Shown here: one piece after another, positions 8,840 to 15,600 of the stretch | Layout: each line of letters begins with the position of its first letter | Position numbering within the stretch: position 1 is the stretch's first letter | NCBI GenBank assembly: GCA_031373665.1 | Contig: JANMMZ010000020.1 | Coordinates: 22,618-86,617, forward strand | DNA from: M3007 sp031373665 | GTDB taxonomy: Bacteria > Bacteroidota > Bacteroidia > Chitinophagales > Saprospiraceae | DNA: 64,000 nt | Reading direction: 5' to 3' | The notes under the pieces: generated by a model | The model's input: the letters and a program-made list of their open reading frames with translations, nothing else | The model's database searches: none | What the model was told of the DNA's origin: nothing | Translations under genes and position numbers: made by a program

Positions 8840-9664
8840 ATGTTGAAGGCAGCACTTTTAGATATGTACAACGGCGAGAACAATCGTGGTATCCCGATGT
8901 TGAAAAACATCCTGCACCGCTATGCCGATTCTATGGTTTTTGATCATTTTGACGTGCGGGCGCGCACAGAAGTGGCAGACCTTTCTTATGACATATATGT
9001 GTTTTCTGGCGGGCCCGGAGATCCGCTGGAGCAGGGCGGCAATTGGCAAAAACCATTCTTTTCCTTGATCCAATCACTCTGGCAGCACAATCAACTGGAG
9101 AAAGATCCAAGTCAAAAAAAATATGTTTTTTTTATTTGTCACTCCTTCCAAATGGCCTGTCACCATTTTGATCTAGGTGAAGTATCAGAGCGGTATAAAA
9201 TGTCGTTTGGCACCTATCCAGTTTATAAAACAGCCAAAGGCAAGGAAGAACCTTTTTTTATGCCACTTACAGAACCCTTTTATATAGCAGACTTTAGGCG
9301 GTATCAGGTTACGAAGCCGAATATGGCTAAATTTCACGAACTCGGCGCATCCATCTTATGTCTTGAAAAATTGCGCCCCCACGTACATTATGAACGCGCC
9401 ATTATGGCCATCCGCTTTAGTCCCGAAATGATTGGTACCCAATTTCACCCAGAGGCTGACCCCGAAGGATTGCTAACCTACTTTATGGACGAGGCGCGCA
9501 AAAAATCTATCATTGATGAGCATGGGGAACCACGCTACAACCGAATGCTCAAAGACTTGGCCAATCCTATGAAGATACAGCACACATTTGAAACCATCAT
9601 TCCATCGTTTTTAGAGCATTCCATTGGCATATTGCAAGCCAATGAAACTTTTGAAATGGCATAA
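8840..9664 (+). CDS. Class I glutamine amidotransferase-like protein
   Basis: A 274-residue protein with a complete-looking GATase-1 triad. The nucleophile Cys100 is in FFICHSFQMA, and His203 and Glu205 are in GTQFHPEADPEG. The SGGPGDP segment (about 56-62) matches the oxyanion-strand region of GMP-synthase-type amidases. Such domains release ammonia from glutamine for a partner enzyme, but no synthetase is fused or adjacent. It heads a two-gene unit with the ABC ATPase 23 bases downstream. A GCS2-CBS ligase-like gene lies 47 kb away and could be a partner (speculative). Substrate is unknown; annotation as guaA would be wrong because the synthetase half is missing. Confidence 0.85.
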   Translation: MLKAALLDMYNGENNRGIPMLKNILHRYADSMVFDHFDVRARTEVADLSYDIYVFSGGPGDPLEQGGNWQKPFFSLIQSLWQHNQLEKDPSQKKYVFFICHSFQMACHHFDLGEVSERYKMSFGTYPVYKTAKGKEEPFFMPLTEPFYIADFRRYQVTKPNMAKFHELGASILCLEKLRPHVHYERAIMAIRFSPEMIGTQFHPEADPEGLLTYFMDEARKKSIIDEHGEPRYNRMLKDLANPMKIQHTFETIIPSFLEHSIGILQANETFEMA

Positions 9665-9687
9665 TCACCCACTAATATTACCAAATA

Positions 9688-10515
9688 ATGACCTACGAAG
9701 TAAAAGACACTGTTCTGCTCGATATTAGTATTGAGCGTTTTGAGTACAACCCAGGTGTACCCGTGCTTACCAATATTCATCAAAAAGTACACGATATAGT
9801 CATCTCTGGTACCACCCAAGGGCAGGTCGTAGCCATTCTGGGGCCGTCGGGTATCGGAAAATCAACCCTCTTTGAAATGATTGCTGGGCTGCGTACCCCC
9901 ACCAAAGGACAAGTGCAAGCATATAATTCCGAAAAAAATGCTTTAGTGCCCGTGAAAACGGGTATGGTTGGCATGATTTACCAGTCGTATGATCTTTTCC
10001 CGTTTCTGACCGTCCGTGGTCAACTGGATTTGGGCGCCCGCAAAGGGCATTTGACTGGGGATGCCGCCACTCAAAAAGTAGCATTCTACCTAGATCATTT
10101 TAGGCTCAAAGAACACGCCAGAAAATACCCCAATCAATTGTCGGGAGGCCAACGTCAAAGGCTTGCCATTGCTCAACAACTCTTGTGTAGCAATACGGTA
10201 TTACTCATGGATGAGCCATTCAGCGGTTTGGATCCATTGTTGAAGAATTCTATTTGCGAATTGATCGCCGATGTATCAAAACTAGACGAATTGATGACTA
10301 TTTTGATCGTTTCACACGATATTGAACCAACTTTAGCTATTTCTGATACCGTGTGGCTCATGGGCAAAACTGCCGATGGCAGTGCCACCATCACAGAGAC
10401 GATAGACATGATGAAACTGGGCTTCTGTTGGCGAAACGATATTCGCGAAGATCGAGGATTCCAACAGTTGGTGGCCGATGTTACCAAGAAGTTTCGCCAA
10501 TTGAGCGAAGGGTGA
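9688..10515 (+). CDS. ABC transporter ATP-binding protein, no permease nearby
   Basis: 275 residues with Walker A GPSGIGKST (52-60), Q-loop MIYQSYD (about 97), signature LSGGQRQR (151-158), Walker B LLMDEPFSGLD (172-182) and the switch His in IVSHD (210). The sequence is closest in feel to nitrate/taurine/amino-acid import ATPases. It couples ATP hydrolysis to a membrane permease that is not in this window; the neighbours are an amidotransferase and rarA. The C-terminal part (after about 215) is a short extension with no recognised regulatory domain. Confidence 0.9.
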   Translation: MTYEVKDTVLLDISIERFEYNPGVPVLTNIHQKVHDIVISGTTQGQVVAILGPSGIGKSTLFEMIAGLRTPTKGQVQAYNSEKNALVPVKTGMVGMIYQSYDLFPFLTVRGQLDLGARKGHLTGDAATQKVAFYLDHFRLKEHARKYPNQLSGGQRQRLAIAQQLLCSNTVLLMDEPFSGLDPLLKNSICELIADVSKLDELMTILIVSHDIEPTLAISDTVWLMGKTADGSATITETIDMMKLGFCWRNDIREDRGFQQLVADVTKKFRQLSEG

Positions 10516-10567
10516 TTGCCGAGAATGGTATTACAATTGCAAGATTCGTCATTACTCACTACCTAAC

Positions 10568-11845
10568 ATGTCTCCATTAGCAGAAAGGATGCGCCCTCAA
10601 AATTTGGAATCGTACGTAGGGCAACAGCACCTCGTCGGAGACGGGGCTGTGCTTCGACAAGCCATTGAGCGCGGCAAAATACCTTCTTTTATCCTTTGGG
10701 GGCCGCCTGGTGTAGGCAAAACCACCCTTGCGCAGTTGATCGCTAAGATCTTGGACAAGCCTTTTTATCAATTGTCGGCGGTCAATGCTGGCGTGAAAGA
10801 CATTAGGGATGCCATTGAGAGTGCCGACAAACAGAATCTTTTCCAGCAAAAAGGGGCTATTTTATTCATTGACGAAATCCATCGTTTTTCAAAAAGCCAG
10901 CAAGATTCTTTGCTCGGTGCAGTAGAAAAAGGGATCGTCACCCTCATCGGTGCTACCACCGAAAACCCCTCTTTTGAGGTGATCCCGGCACTGTTGTCCC
11001 GTTGTCAAGTGTATGTATTGCAGCACCTGACCAAATCAGAACTGATCGGCATAGTGGATCATGCTTTGGCGCATGATGAATACCTCAAGCATTTGGATAT
11101 TGAAGTAGTGGAACATGATGCCTTGTTGCTATATTCCGGTGGCGATGCCCGCAGGTTGCTCAATGCCTTGGAGTTGATAGCCAATTTTCGGGAGCCAGAT
11201 CAGACATTTTTGATTACCAACGATGTGGTACGCAACATCATACAACAGAATAGCGCACTTTACGACAAAACGGGTGAGCAGCACTACGATATTATATCGG
11301 CATTCATCAAAAGTATGCGCGGTAGCGACCCCAATGCGGCGGTGTATTGGCTGGCTCGTATGCTTGATGGTGGGGAAGATATTGGATTCATTGCCCGACG
11401 TATGGTCATTTTGGCCAGCGAAGATATAGGTTTGGCCAATCCCAATGCCCTACTCATGGCCACTACTACCATGGATGCGATCAAGATGATCGGGATGCCG
11501 GAGGCGCGAATCATACTGTCGCAATGCACGATTTATTTGGCCACCTCGCCCAAGAGTAATGCTTCTTATCTGGCGATTGATAAAGCCTTGGCTTTAGTGA
11601 AACAAAGTGGAAGCCTCTCCGTACCTTTGCACTTGAGAAATGCACCAACCCAATTGATGAAAAACTTAAACTATGGCTCAGGCTACCAATATGCCCATGA
11701 TTTCAAGGGCAATTTCGTGCAACAAAATAACCTGCCCGATGAGGTAAGCGGTACCATACTTTATGAACCGGGTCAAAACCAAACCGAAGAAAAAGTACGC
11801 CAAAAACTGAAAGAAGACTGGAAAGGAATGTTTGATTACAAGTAA
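10568..11845 (+). CDS. rarA: Replication-associated recombination protein A (RarA/MgsA) AAA ATPase
   Basis: The 425-residue protein has the RarA N-terminus (PLAERMRPQNLESYVGQQHLVG), Walker A GPPGVGKTT (45-53), Walker B LFIDEIHRF and sensor 1 GATTENPSFEV. The C-terminal half is MgsA-specific (DPNAAVYWLARMLDGGED, EDIGLANP). RarA acts at stalled replication forks and is related to clamp-loader ATPases and eukaryotic WRNIP1. It lies 52 bases after the ABC ATPase and 9 bases before the biotin carrier gene, on the same strand, so partial cotranscription is possible. Confidence 0.96.
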   Translation: MSPLAERMRPQNLESYVGQQHLVGDGAVLRQAIERGKIPSFILWGPPGVGKTTLAQLIAKILDKPFYQLSAVNAGVKDIRDAIESADKQNLFQQKGAILFIDEIHRFSKSQQDSLLGAVEKGIVTLIGATTENPSFEVIPALLSRCQVYVLQHLTKSELIGIVDHALAHDEYLKHLDIEVVEHDALLLYSGGDARRLLNALELIANFREPDQTFLITNDVVRNIIQQNSALYDKTGEQHYDIISAFIKSMRGSDPNAAVYWLARMLDGGEDIGFIARRMVILASEDIGLANPNALLMATTTMDAIKMIGMPEARIILSQCTIYLATSPKSNASYLAIDKALALVKQSGSLSVPLHLRNAPTQLMKNLNYGSGYQYAHDFKGNFVQQNNLPDEVSGTILYEPGQNQTEEKVRQKLKEDWKGMFDYK

Positions 11846-11854
11846 TGCATTTAT

Positions 11855-12346
11855 ATGATATCTGAACCATTTCGCATCACGGTCAATGACCGACTAGAGA
11901 TAGAAGCACAGCCGACTGATGCTCAGCAGTTGGATGTAGTCGTCAATGAAGACGGCTCCTTTCACATACTAAAGGACGGTAAGGCATTTCATGCTGTGCT
12001 GGTGGAGGCTGATTACGCCTCGCGCATGTTTACTTTTAGAATAAATGGGAATCGGATCACGACAAAAATAGCAGACCACTATGCGCGACTCATCCAACAA
12101 ATGGGATTGAGTGTGGGCGGAGCCCAAAAAGTAAACGTGGTGAAAGCCCCCATGCCGGGTTTGGTGCTGCAAGTAGTAGCAACCATTGGTCAAGAGGTTC
12201 AGAAAGGCGATACTTTGCTCATACTGGAAGCCATGAAAATGGAAAACGTGATCAAGGCTACTGGTGATGGGCGCGTAAAATCCATAGCCGTACAGAAAGG
12301 AGCAGCGGTAGAAAAGGGGCAGTTATTGATCGAATTTGAGGGTTAG
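11855..12346 (+). CDS. Biotin carboxyl carrier protein (biotin/lipoyl attachment domain)
   Basis: 163 residues. The C-terminal 75 residues form a biotinyl domain (VVKAPMPGLVLQVVATIGQEVQKGD) with the biotinylation motif EAMKMEN; Lys128 is the predicted attachment site. The N-terminal 85 residues are the beta-rich segment seen in Bacteroidota carriers of acyl-CoA carboxylases or decarboxylases. The biotin carboxylase and carboxyltransferase subunits are not nearby, so which complex it serves cannot be told. The gene ends in a copy of the dispersed stop-codon motif and converges with the histidine kinase gene. Confidence 0.88.
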   Translation: MISEPFRITVNDRLEIEAQPTDAQQLDVVVNEDGSFHILKDGKAFHAVLVEADYASRMFTFRINGNRITTKIADHYARLIQQMGLSVGGAQKVNVVKAPMPGLVLQVVATIGQEVQKGDTLLILEAMKMENVIKATGDGRVKSIAVQKGAAVEKGQLLIEFEG

Positions 12347-12369
12347 TAACGGCGAAACAACAACTTATC
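12343..12369 (+). repeat. Stop-codon-associated dispersed motif, copy 2
   Basis: TTAGTAACGGCGAAACAACA followed by ACTTATC. The TAG is the stop of the biotin carrier gene. The first 15 bases are identical to the copy at 56001. Confidence 0.55.
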
Positions 12370-13729
12370 AGTTAGGAAAAGTAATGCTAAAAGCACTTCC
12401 TTTGCCAAGTTCGCTTTTCACATCCACCAATCCATTGTGAGCCGTCAGTATGGCCTTTACATAACTCAACCCAAGGCCAAAGCCTTTCACATCGTGTACA
12501 TTGCCTGTGTGGGCGCGGTAAAATTTATCAAAAATGTGCTTTCGCACCTCTTTATTGATCCCAATTCCTTTATCCTGAACAGTGATCTCAACGCCAATAG
12601 GCGTGTCACGCGTGAGTACCTTTATTTCGGGTTTGTCCAAACTATATTTATTGGCATTGTCAAGCAGGTTGTGAATCACACTGGCAATATGGGTGGCATC
12701 GCCCTGTATGATGGGTCTCGCTGACTGCAAATCGGTAGTGAGCGACCCCTCCCTTTTTTCTACTTGAAGGCTAAAGTTGAGTGCTACTTGCTCGATCATT
12801 TCGTGCAGATTGACATCGCTTATCCTGAGTTCAAAATCCTTTTTATCAATCATGGCTACTTGCAACACCCGCTCTACCTGAGAGTTCATTCGCCTGTTTT
12901 CTTGACGGATGATTTCCGTAAAACGCCTGATTTTATCGGGATTGTTGATGATCGTGGGATTGCTAATGCTATCGGCAGCCAGCGAAATAGTGGCGATAGG
13001 TGTTTTGAACTCATGGGTCATATTATTGATGAAATCCGTTTTGATTTCCGAGAGTTGCTTCTGTCGGAATATTACCTGAATGGTGTACCAAAAACAAAAC
13101 AAAATGATGCCTGTAAAAAGAATCGAAAGCAGTAATGTACCCAGTGCGGAGCCTAAAACCAAGGTAGCACGATTGGGAAAATACAGGGATAAATGCCCCG
13201 GTGTTTCGGTCTCACCCGTAAAAAGCGAAACCCTGTAAGGTGAGTTGTACAGCGTAGGGGCTCCTCCATATTGGATCTGGGGGCCGCTTTCTTCTACCAC
13301 GAAGTGGTCATTCACGATCACATAACTTTCCCTCGATTTGGAATAGATACCATACTCGTTGGGTGAAGAGATACCCCTGCTACTCAATTCTTCTTCTATA
13401 TAAGTTTGGAGTAGATCCAAAGGGATACGTTCGGCCAATGATTTCATATTGCCCAACTGGTTGGCTTTCATTATTTCAAGCGCAGCTACATCTGTTTGGT
13501 CAAATTGGCTACTATCTTGAGTCTGTACCTTCACTTCATCTATGACCTGAGCAGCATCGTACGTGCGTAGGCGGTCGGCTACGCGGTTTAAGGCTTCAAA
13601 CACAGTTTTGTCAAACTGTGCCTCATTGAGCCTGATGTTCCAACCGATCCAATATATTTGAAGACAAATAATACCGATCAGCGCGAGCGACATCAACCAG
13701 ATAATCCACTTTATGCGCTTAGCATTCAT
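12368..13729 (-). CDS. Two-component sensor histidine kinase
   Basis: 453 residues with a first membrane helix at about 9-29, a periplasmic sensor region (30-190) and a second helix (about 191-220). The HisKA H-box is MTHEFKTP with phospho-acceptor His239. The HATPase domain has the N-box HNLLDNANKYS (353-363), G1 DKGIGIN (386) and G2 GFGLGLSYVKA (416-426). It should autophosphorylate in response to an envelope signal and pass phosphate to a response regulator. None is adjacent, although in Bacteroidota such kinases are often paired with an OmpR-type regulator. It is an orphan in this window, and its stop lies against the biotin carrier gene. Confidence 0.94.
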   Translation of the reverse strand: MNAKRIKWIIWLMSLALIGIICLQIYWIGWNIRLNEAQFDKTVFEALNRVADRLRTYDAAQVIDEVKVQTQDSSQFDQTDVAALEIMKANQLGNMKSLAERIPLDLLQTYIEEELSSRGISSPNEYGIYSKSRESYVIVNDHFVVEESGPQIQYGGAPTLYNSPYRVSLFTGETETPGHLSLYFPNRATLVLGSALGTLLLSILFTGIILFCFWYTIQVIFRQKQLSEIKTDFINNMTHEFKTPIATISLAADSISNPTIINNPDKIRRFTEIIRQENRRMNSQVERVLQVAMIDKKDFELRISDVNLHEMIEQVALNFSLQVEKREGSLTTDLQSARPIIQGDATHIASVIHNLLDNANKYSLDKPEIKVLTRDTPIGVEITVQDKGIGINKEVRKHIFDKFYRAHTGNVHDVKGFGLGLSYVKAILTAHNGLVDVKSELGKGSAFSITFPN

Positions 13730-13745
13730 ATAGAAAATAAAAAAA

Positions 13746-13775
13746 ATGAGCCACCCATGTTAAGGGATGACTCAT
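13746..13775 (-). terminator. Intrinsic terminator of the tRNA-Leu gene
   Basis: The minus strand forms ATGAGTCATCCC paired (two G-U or mismatched positions) with GGGTGGCTCAT, followed by eight T. It begins ten bases after the tRNA 3' end. Confidence 0.85.
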
Positions 13776-13784
13776 TCAGTTGAG

Positions 13785-13868
13785 TGACCACGACTGGAGT
13801 CGAACCAGCACATCCGTAAGGACACTACCCCCTCAAAGTAGCACGTCTACCAATTCCGCCACGTGGCC
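13785..13868 (-). tRNA. tRNA-Leu (anticodon GAG)
   Basis: On the minus strand the acceptor GGCCACG pairs with CGTGGTC at the 3' end. The D region (TGGCGGAATTGGTAGAC) is the standard tRNA-Leu form. The anticodon stem CTACT/GGTAG encloses TTGAGGG with anticodon GAG. A long class II variable arm (GTCC/GGAT stem) and the T arm GCTGGTTCGACTCCAGT follow. The 3' CCA is not encoded. It reads CUC/CUU leucine codons. Confidence 0.96.
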
Positions 13869-13904
13869 AATATTGCACAAAAAGGCTTTTTTTCAAAAGC
13901 GAGC

Positions 13905-13913
13905 GCAAAGATA
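13905..13913 (-). promoter_or_regulatory. Promoter -7 box of tRNA-Leu
   Basis: TATCTTTGC on the minus strand, about 37 bases before the tRNA. Its first base is shared with the arm of the dnaJ terminator. Confidence 0.6.
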
Positions 13914-13944
13914 CTGGTATTTTTTATTAAATAAAAATACCAGT
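13913..13944 (-). terminator. Terminator-like hairpin after dnaJ
   Basis: ACTGGTATTTTT pairs with AAAAAATACCAGT around a 7-base loop, eight bases after the dnaJ stop. The stem is A/T-rich with an internal T run. It abuts the tRNA promoter. Confidence 0.65.
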
Positions 13945-13951
13945 ACTAATA

Positions 13952-15109
13952 TTACTGAAACATATCCCGAACGCGATCAAAAAAACCACGCTCATCTTTA
14001 CCCGGATTGGGCTGCATGTTGGGCATGTGGCGCAATTTTTCGAGCAATTTTTCCTCTTCGTCATTTACCTTTTTAGGTGTCCAGACATTGACATGTATCA
14101 GCTGGTCGCCCCTTTGGTAACTTTGCAAGGCTGGCAACCCTTTATCTTTCAATCGGAATATTTTCCCTGATTGTGTGCCAGGTGGTACCGTAATCCGCGC
14201 TTTACCATCAAGGGTTGGGACATCTATTTTGGTTCCCAGAGCAGCATCGGCAAAGTTGAGAAACAATTCATAGATCACGTTGTTGCCTTCACGGGTCAAT
14301 TCATCGTGCGGTACTTCTTCAATAGTAATGAGTAGATCGCCAGCGCCGCCGCCTTTGGCACCCGAATTTCCTTTTCCAGTCATTGACAATTGAATGCCCT
14401 CATTTACGCCGCCTGGGATATCAACTTCTATGGTTTCTTCTCCGAATACGCGACCATCGCCTTTACAAACATTGCAGGGAGACTTGATGGTGCGACCTGA
14501 ACCACTGCAAGTGGGGCATTGTGCAGCCGTTTGCATCATACCAAACGGAGTTTGGGTCACTCTATTAACGGTGCCAGCTCCACGGCATGTCGTGCAGGTT
14601 TCTACAGAGGCTTGATCGCGAGCGCCACTTCCATTGCAAGTATTACAAGCCACTTGCTTGCGTACTTTTATTTTTTTATTGACCCCAGTGGCTATTTCTT
14701 CAAGGGTCATTTTTACTTTAATGCGTAGGTTAGAGCCGCGTTCGCCACGGGGTCTTCCGCCGCCGCCGCGTGATCCGCTACCGCCAAAGAATTGGCTAAA
14801 TACATCGTCGCCCTCAAACCCAAAACGGCGCAGGATATCGTCCATATCCATGCCTTGGAAGCCGCCACCGCCGCCGCCCATTCTTTCGAGACCCTCATGT
14901 CCATGACGATCATATTGAGCCCGTTTTTGTGGGTCGCTCAACACTTCATAGGCTTCGGCAGCCTCTTTGAATTTATCTTCTGATGCCTTTTCACCTTGAT
15001 TGCGGTCAGGGTGATGCTCCAATGCTTTTTTCTTGTATGCTTTTTTTAAGTCATCAGCGTTGACCGTTTTTCCTACGCCAAGTACTTCGTAATAATCTCT
15101 CTTCTTCAT
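13952..15109 (-). CDS. dnaJ: Chaperone protein DnaJ (type I Hsp40)
   Basis: 385 residues with a J domain (1-70, HPD at 33-35) and a Gly/Phe-rich linker (about 75-120). A cysteine-rich zinc domain carries four CxxCxGxG-type repeats (CNTCNGSG, CTTCRGAG, CPTCSGSG, CNVCKGDG). The substrate-binding C-terminal domain follows (VDIPGGVNEG, TVPPGTQSGK). It delivers unfolded clients to DnaK and stimulates its ATPase. The common partner grpE is not upstream; the preceding 470 bases hold a decayed transposase instead. A hairpin and the tRNA-Leu gene follow. Confidence 0.97.
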   Translation of the reverse strand: MKKRDYYEVLGVGKTVNADDLKKAYKKKALEHHPDRNQGEKASEDKFKEAAEAYEVLSDPQKRAQYDRHGHEGLERMGGGGGGFQGMDMDDILRRFGFEGDDVFSQFFGGSGSRGGGGRPRGERGSNLRIKVKMTLEEIATGVNKKIKVRKQVACNTCNGSGARDQASVETCTTCRGAGTVNRVTQTPFGMMQTAAQCPTCSGSGRTIKSPCNVCKGDGRVFGEETIEVDIPGGVNEGIQLSMTGKGNSGAKGGGAGDLLITIEEVPHDELTREGNNVIYELFLNFADAALGTKIDVPTLDGKARITVPPGTQSGKIFRLKDKGLPALQSYQRGDQLIHVNVWTPKKVNDEEEKLLEKLRHMPNMQPNPGKDERGFFDRVRDMFQ

Positions 15110-15199
15110 TCTTTTTAGTTTTGAACTCTTTTTGGTCGTTTGGTGGCTTTAAAAATAATTCCAAAGGGATTGAACATGAATAACCCTTTTAATGTTTCT

Positions 15200-15217
15200 T
15201 AAAGTGCCAAAGTAGAA
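15200..15217 (-). promoter_or_regulatory. Promoter-like dispersed motif upstream of dnaJ
   Basis: The minus strand reads TTCTACTTTGGCACTTTA, containing a TACTTTG box about 90 bases before dnaJ. The same 18-mer, with at most one change, recurs at 58710 (+) and 59372 (-), so it may be a promoter or part of a repeat family. Confidence 0.4.
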
Positions 15218-15260
15218 CTCAGTAATGGTTAAAATTTTACAATTAATTTATTTTCATTAG

Positions 15261-15520
15261 GTAGAATACAGAATTAAATATTTAATCTTCATCTGTAAGT
15301 TCCTTCCCTTTGTTTTTTGAGGGGTTGAATACATTTCTAGGTTTGTATCCATGAAAACCCGTATTTTGTAGTAAATCAATCGTTCTTTAAAGTTGAATAT
15401 CTTGCTCATCGGCGACTATGATTTTGTTATGCACTGAGTCACTATAGATCGGATATATGTTTAGATATCTTCGTGCTTCCATACTGCAAAGATAGGTGCG
15501 CGTTATTTTATCATCTTAGA
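15261..15520 (-). pseudogene. Decayed DDE transposase fragment (IS5-like, DDE_Tnp_4 type)
   Basis: Minus-strand translation across shifting frames gives YPIYSDSVHNKIIVADEQ, then LLQNTGFHGYKPRNVF, then NKGKELTDED before a stop. These match in order the SVHDK-x-IADE and DTGFQG-x-KP...GKELT-x-ED conserved blocks of DDE_Tnp_4 transposases. Frames are broken and the N-terminal half and the C-terminus are missing. It lies 3' of the copper-oxidase-like gene. A related shorter fragment lies on the other side of that gene. Confidence 0.65.
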
Positions 15521-15578
15521 TTCTGCCTACTATCCATTGTATAAATTTCATTTTTTATAAATGGACTTGACTGACCAC

Positions 15579-15600
15579 TTAGTAACGGTGAAAAAATACC
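15579..15600 (+). repeat. Stop-codon-associated dispersed motif, copy 3
   Basis: TTAGTAACGGTGAAAAAATA. The TTA is the reverse complement of the TAA stop of the kelch gene, so here the motif sits in the opposite orientation to the gene. Confidence 0.5.

Noticed and set aside
8840..9664. Annotation as GMP synthase (guaA)
   Set aside because: Only the amidase half is present; the ATP-pyrophosphatase synthetase domain is missing.
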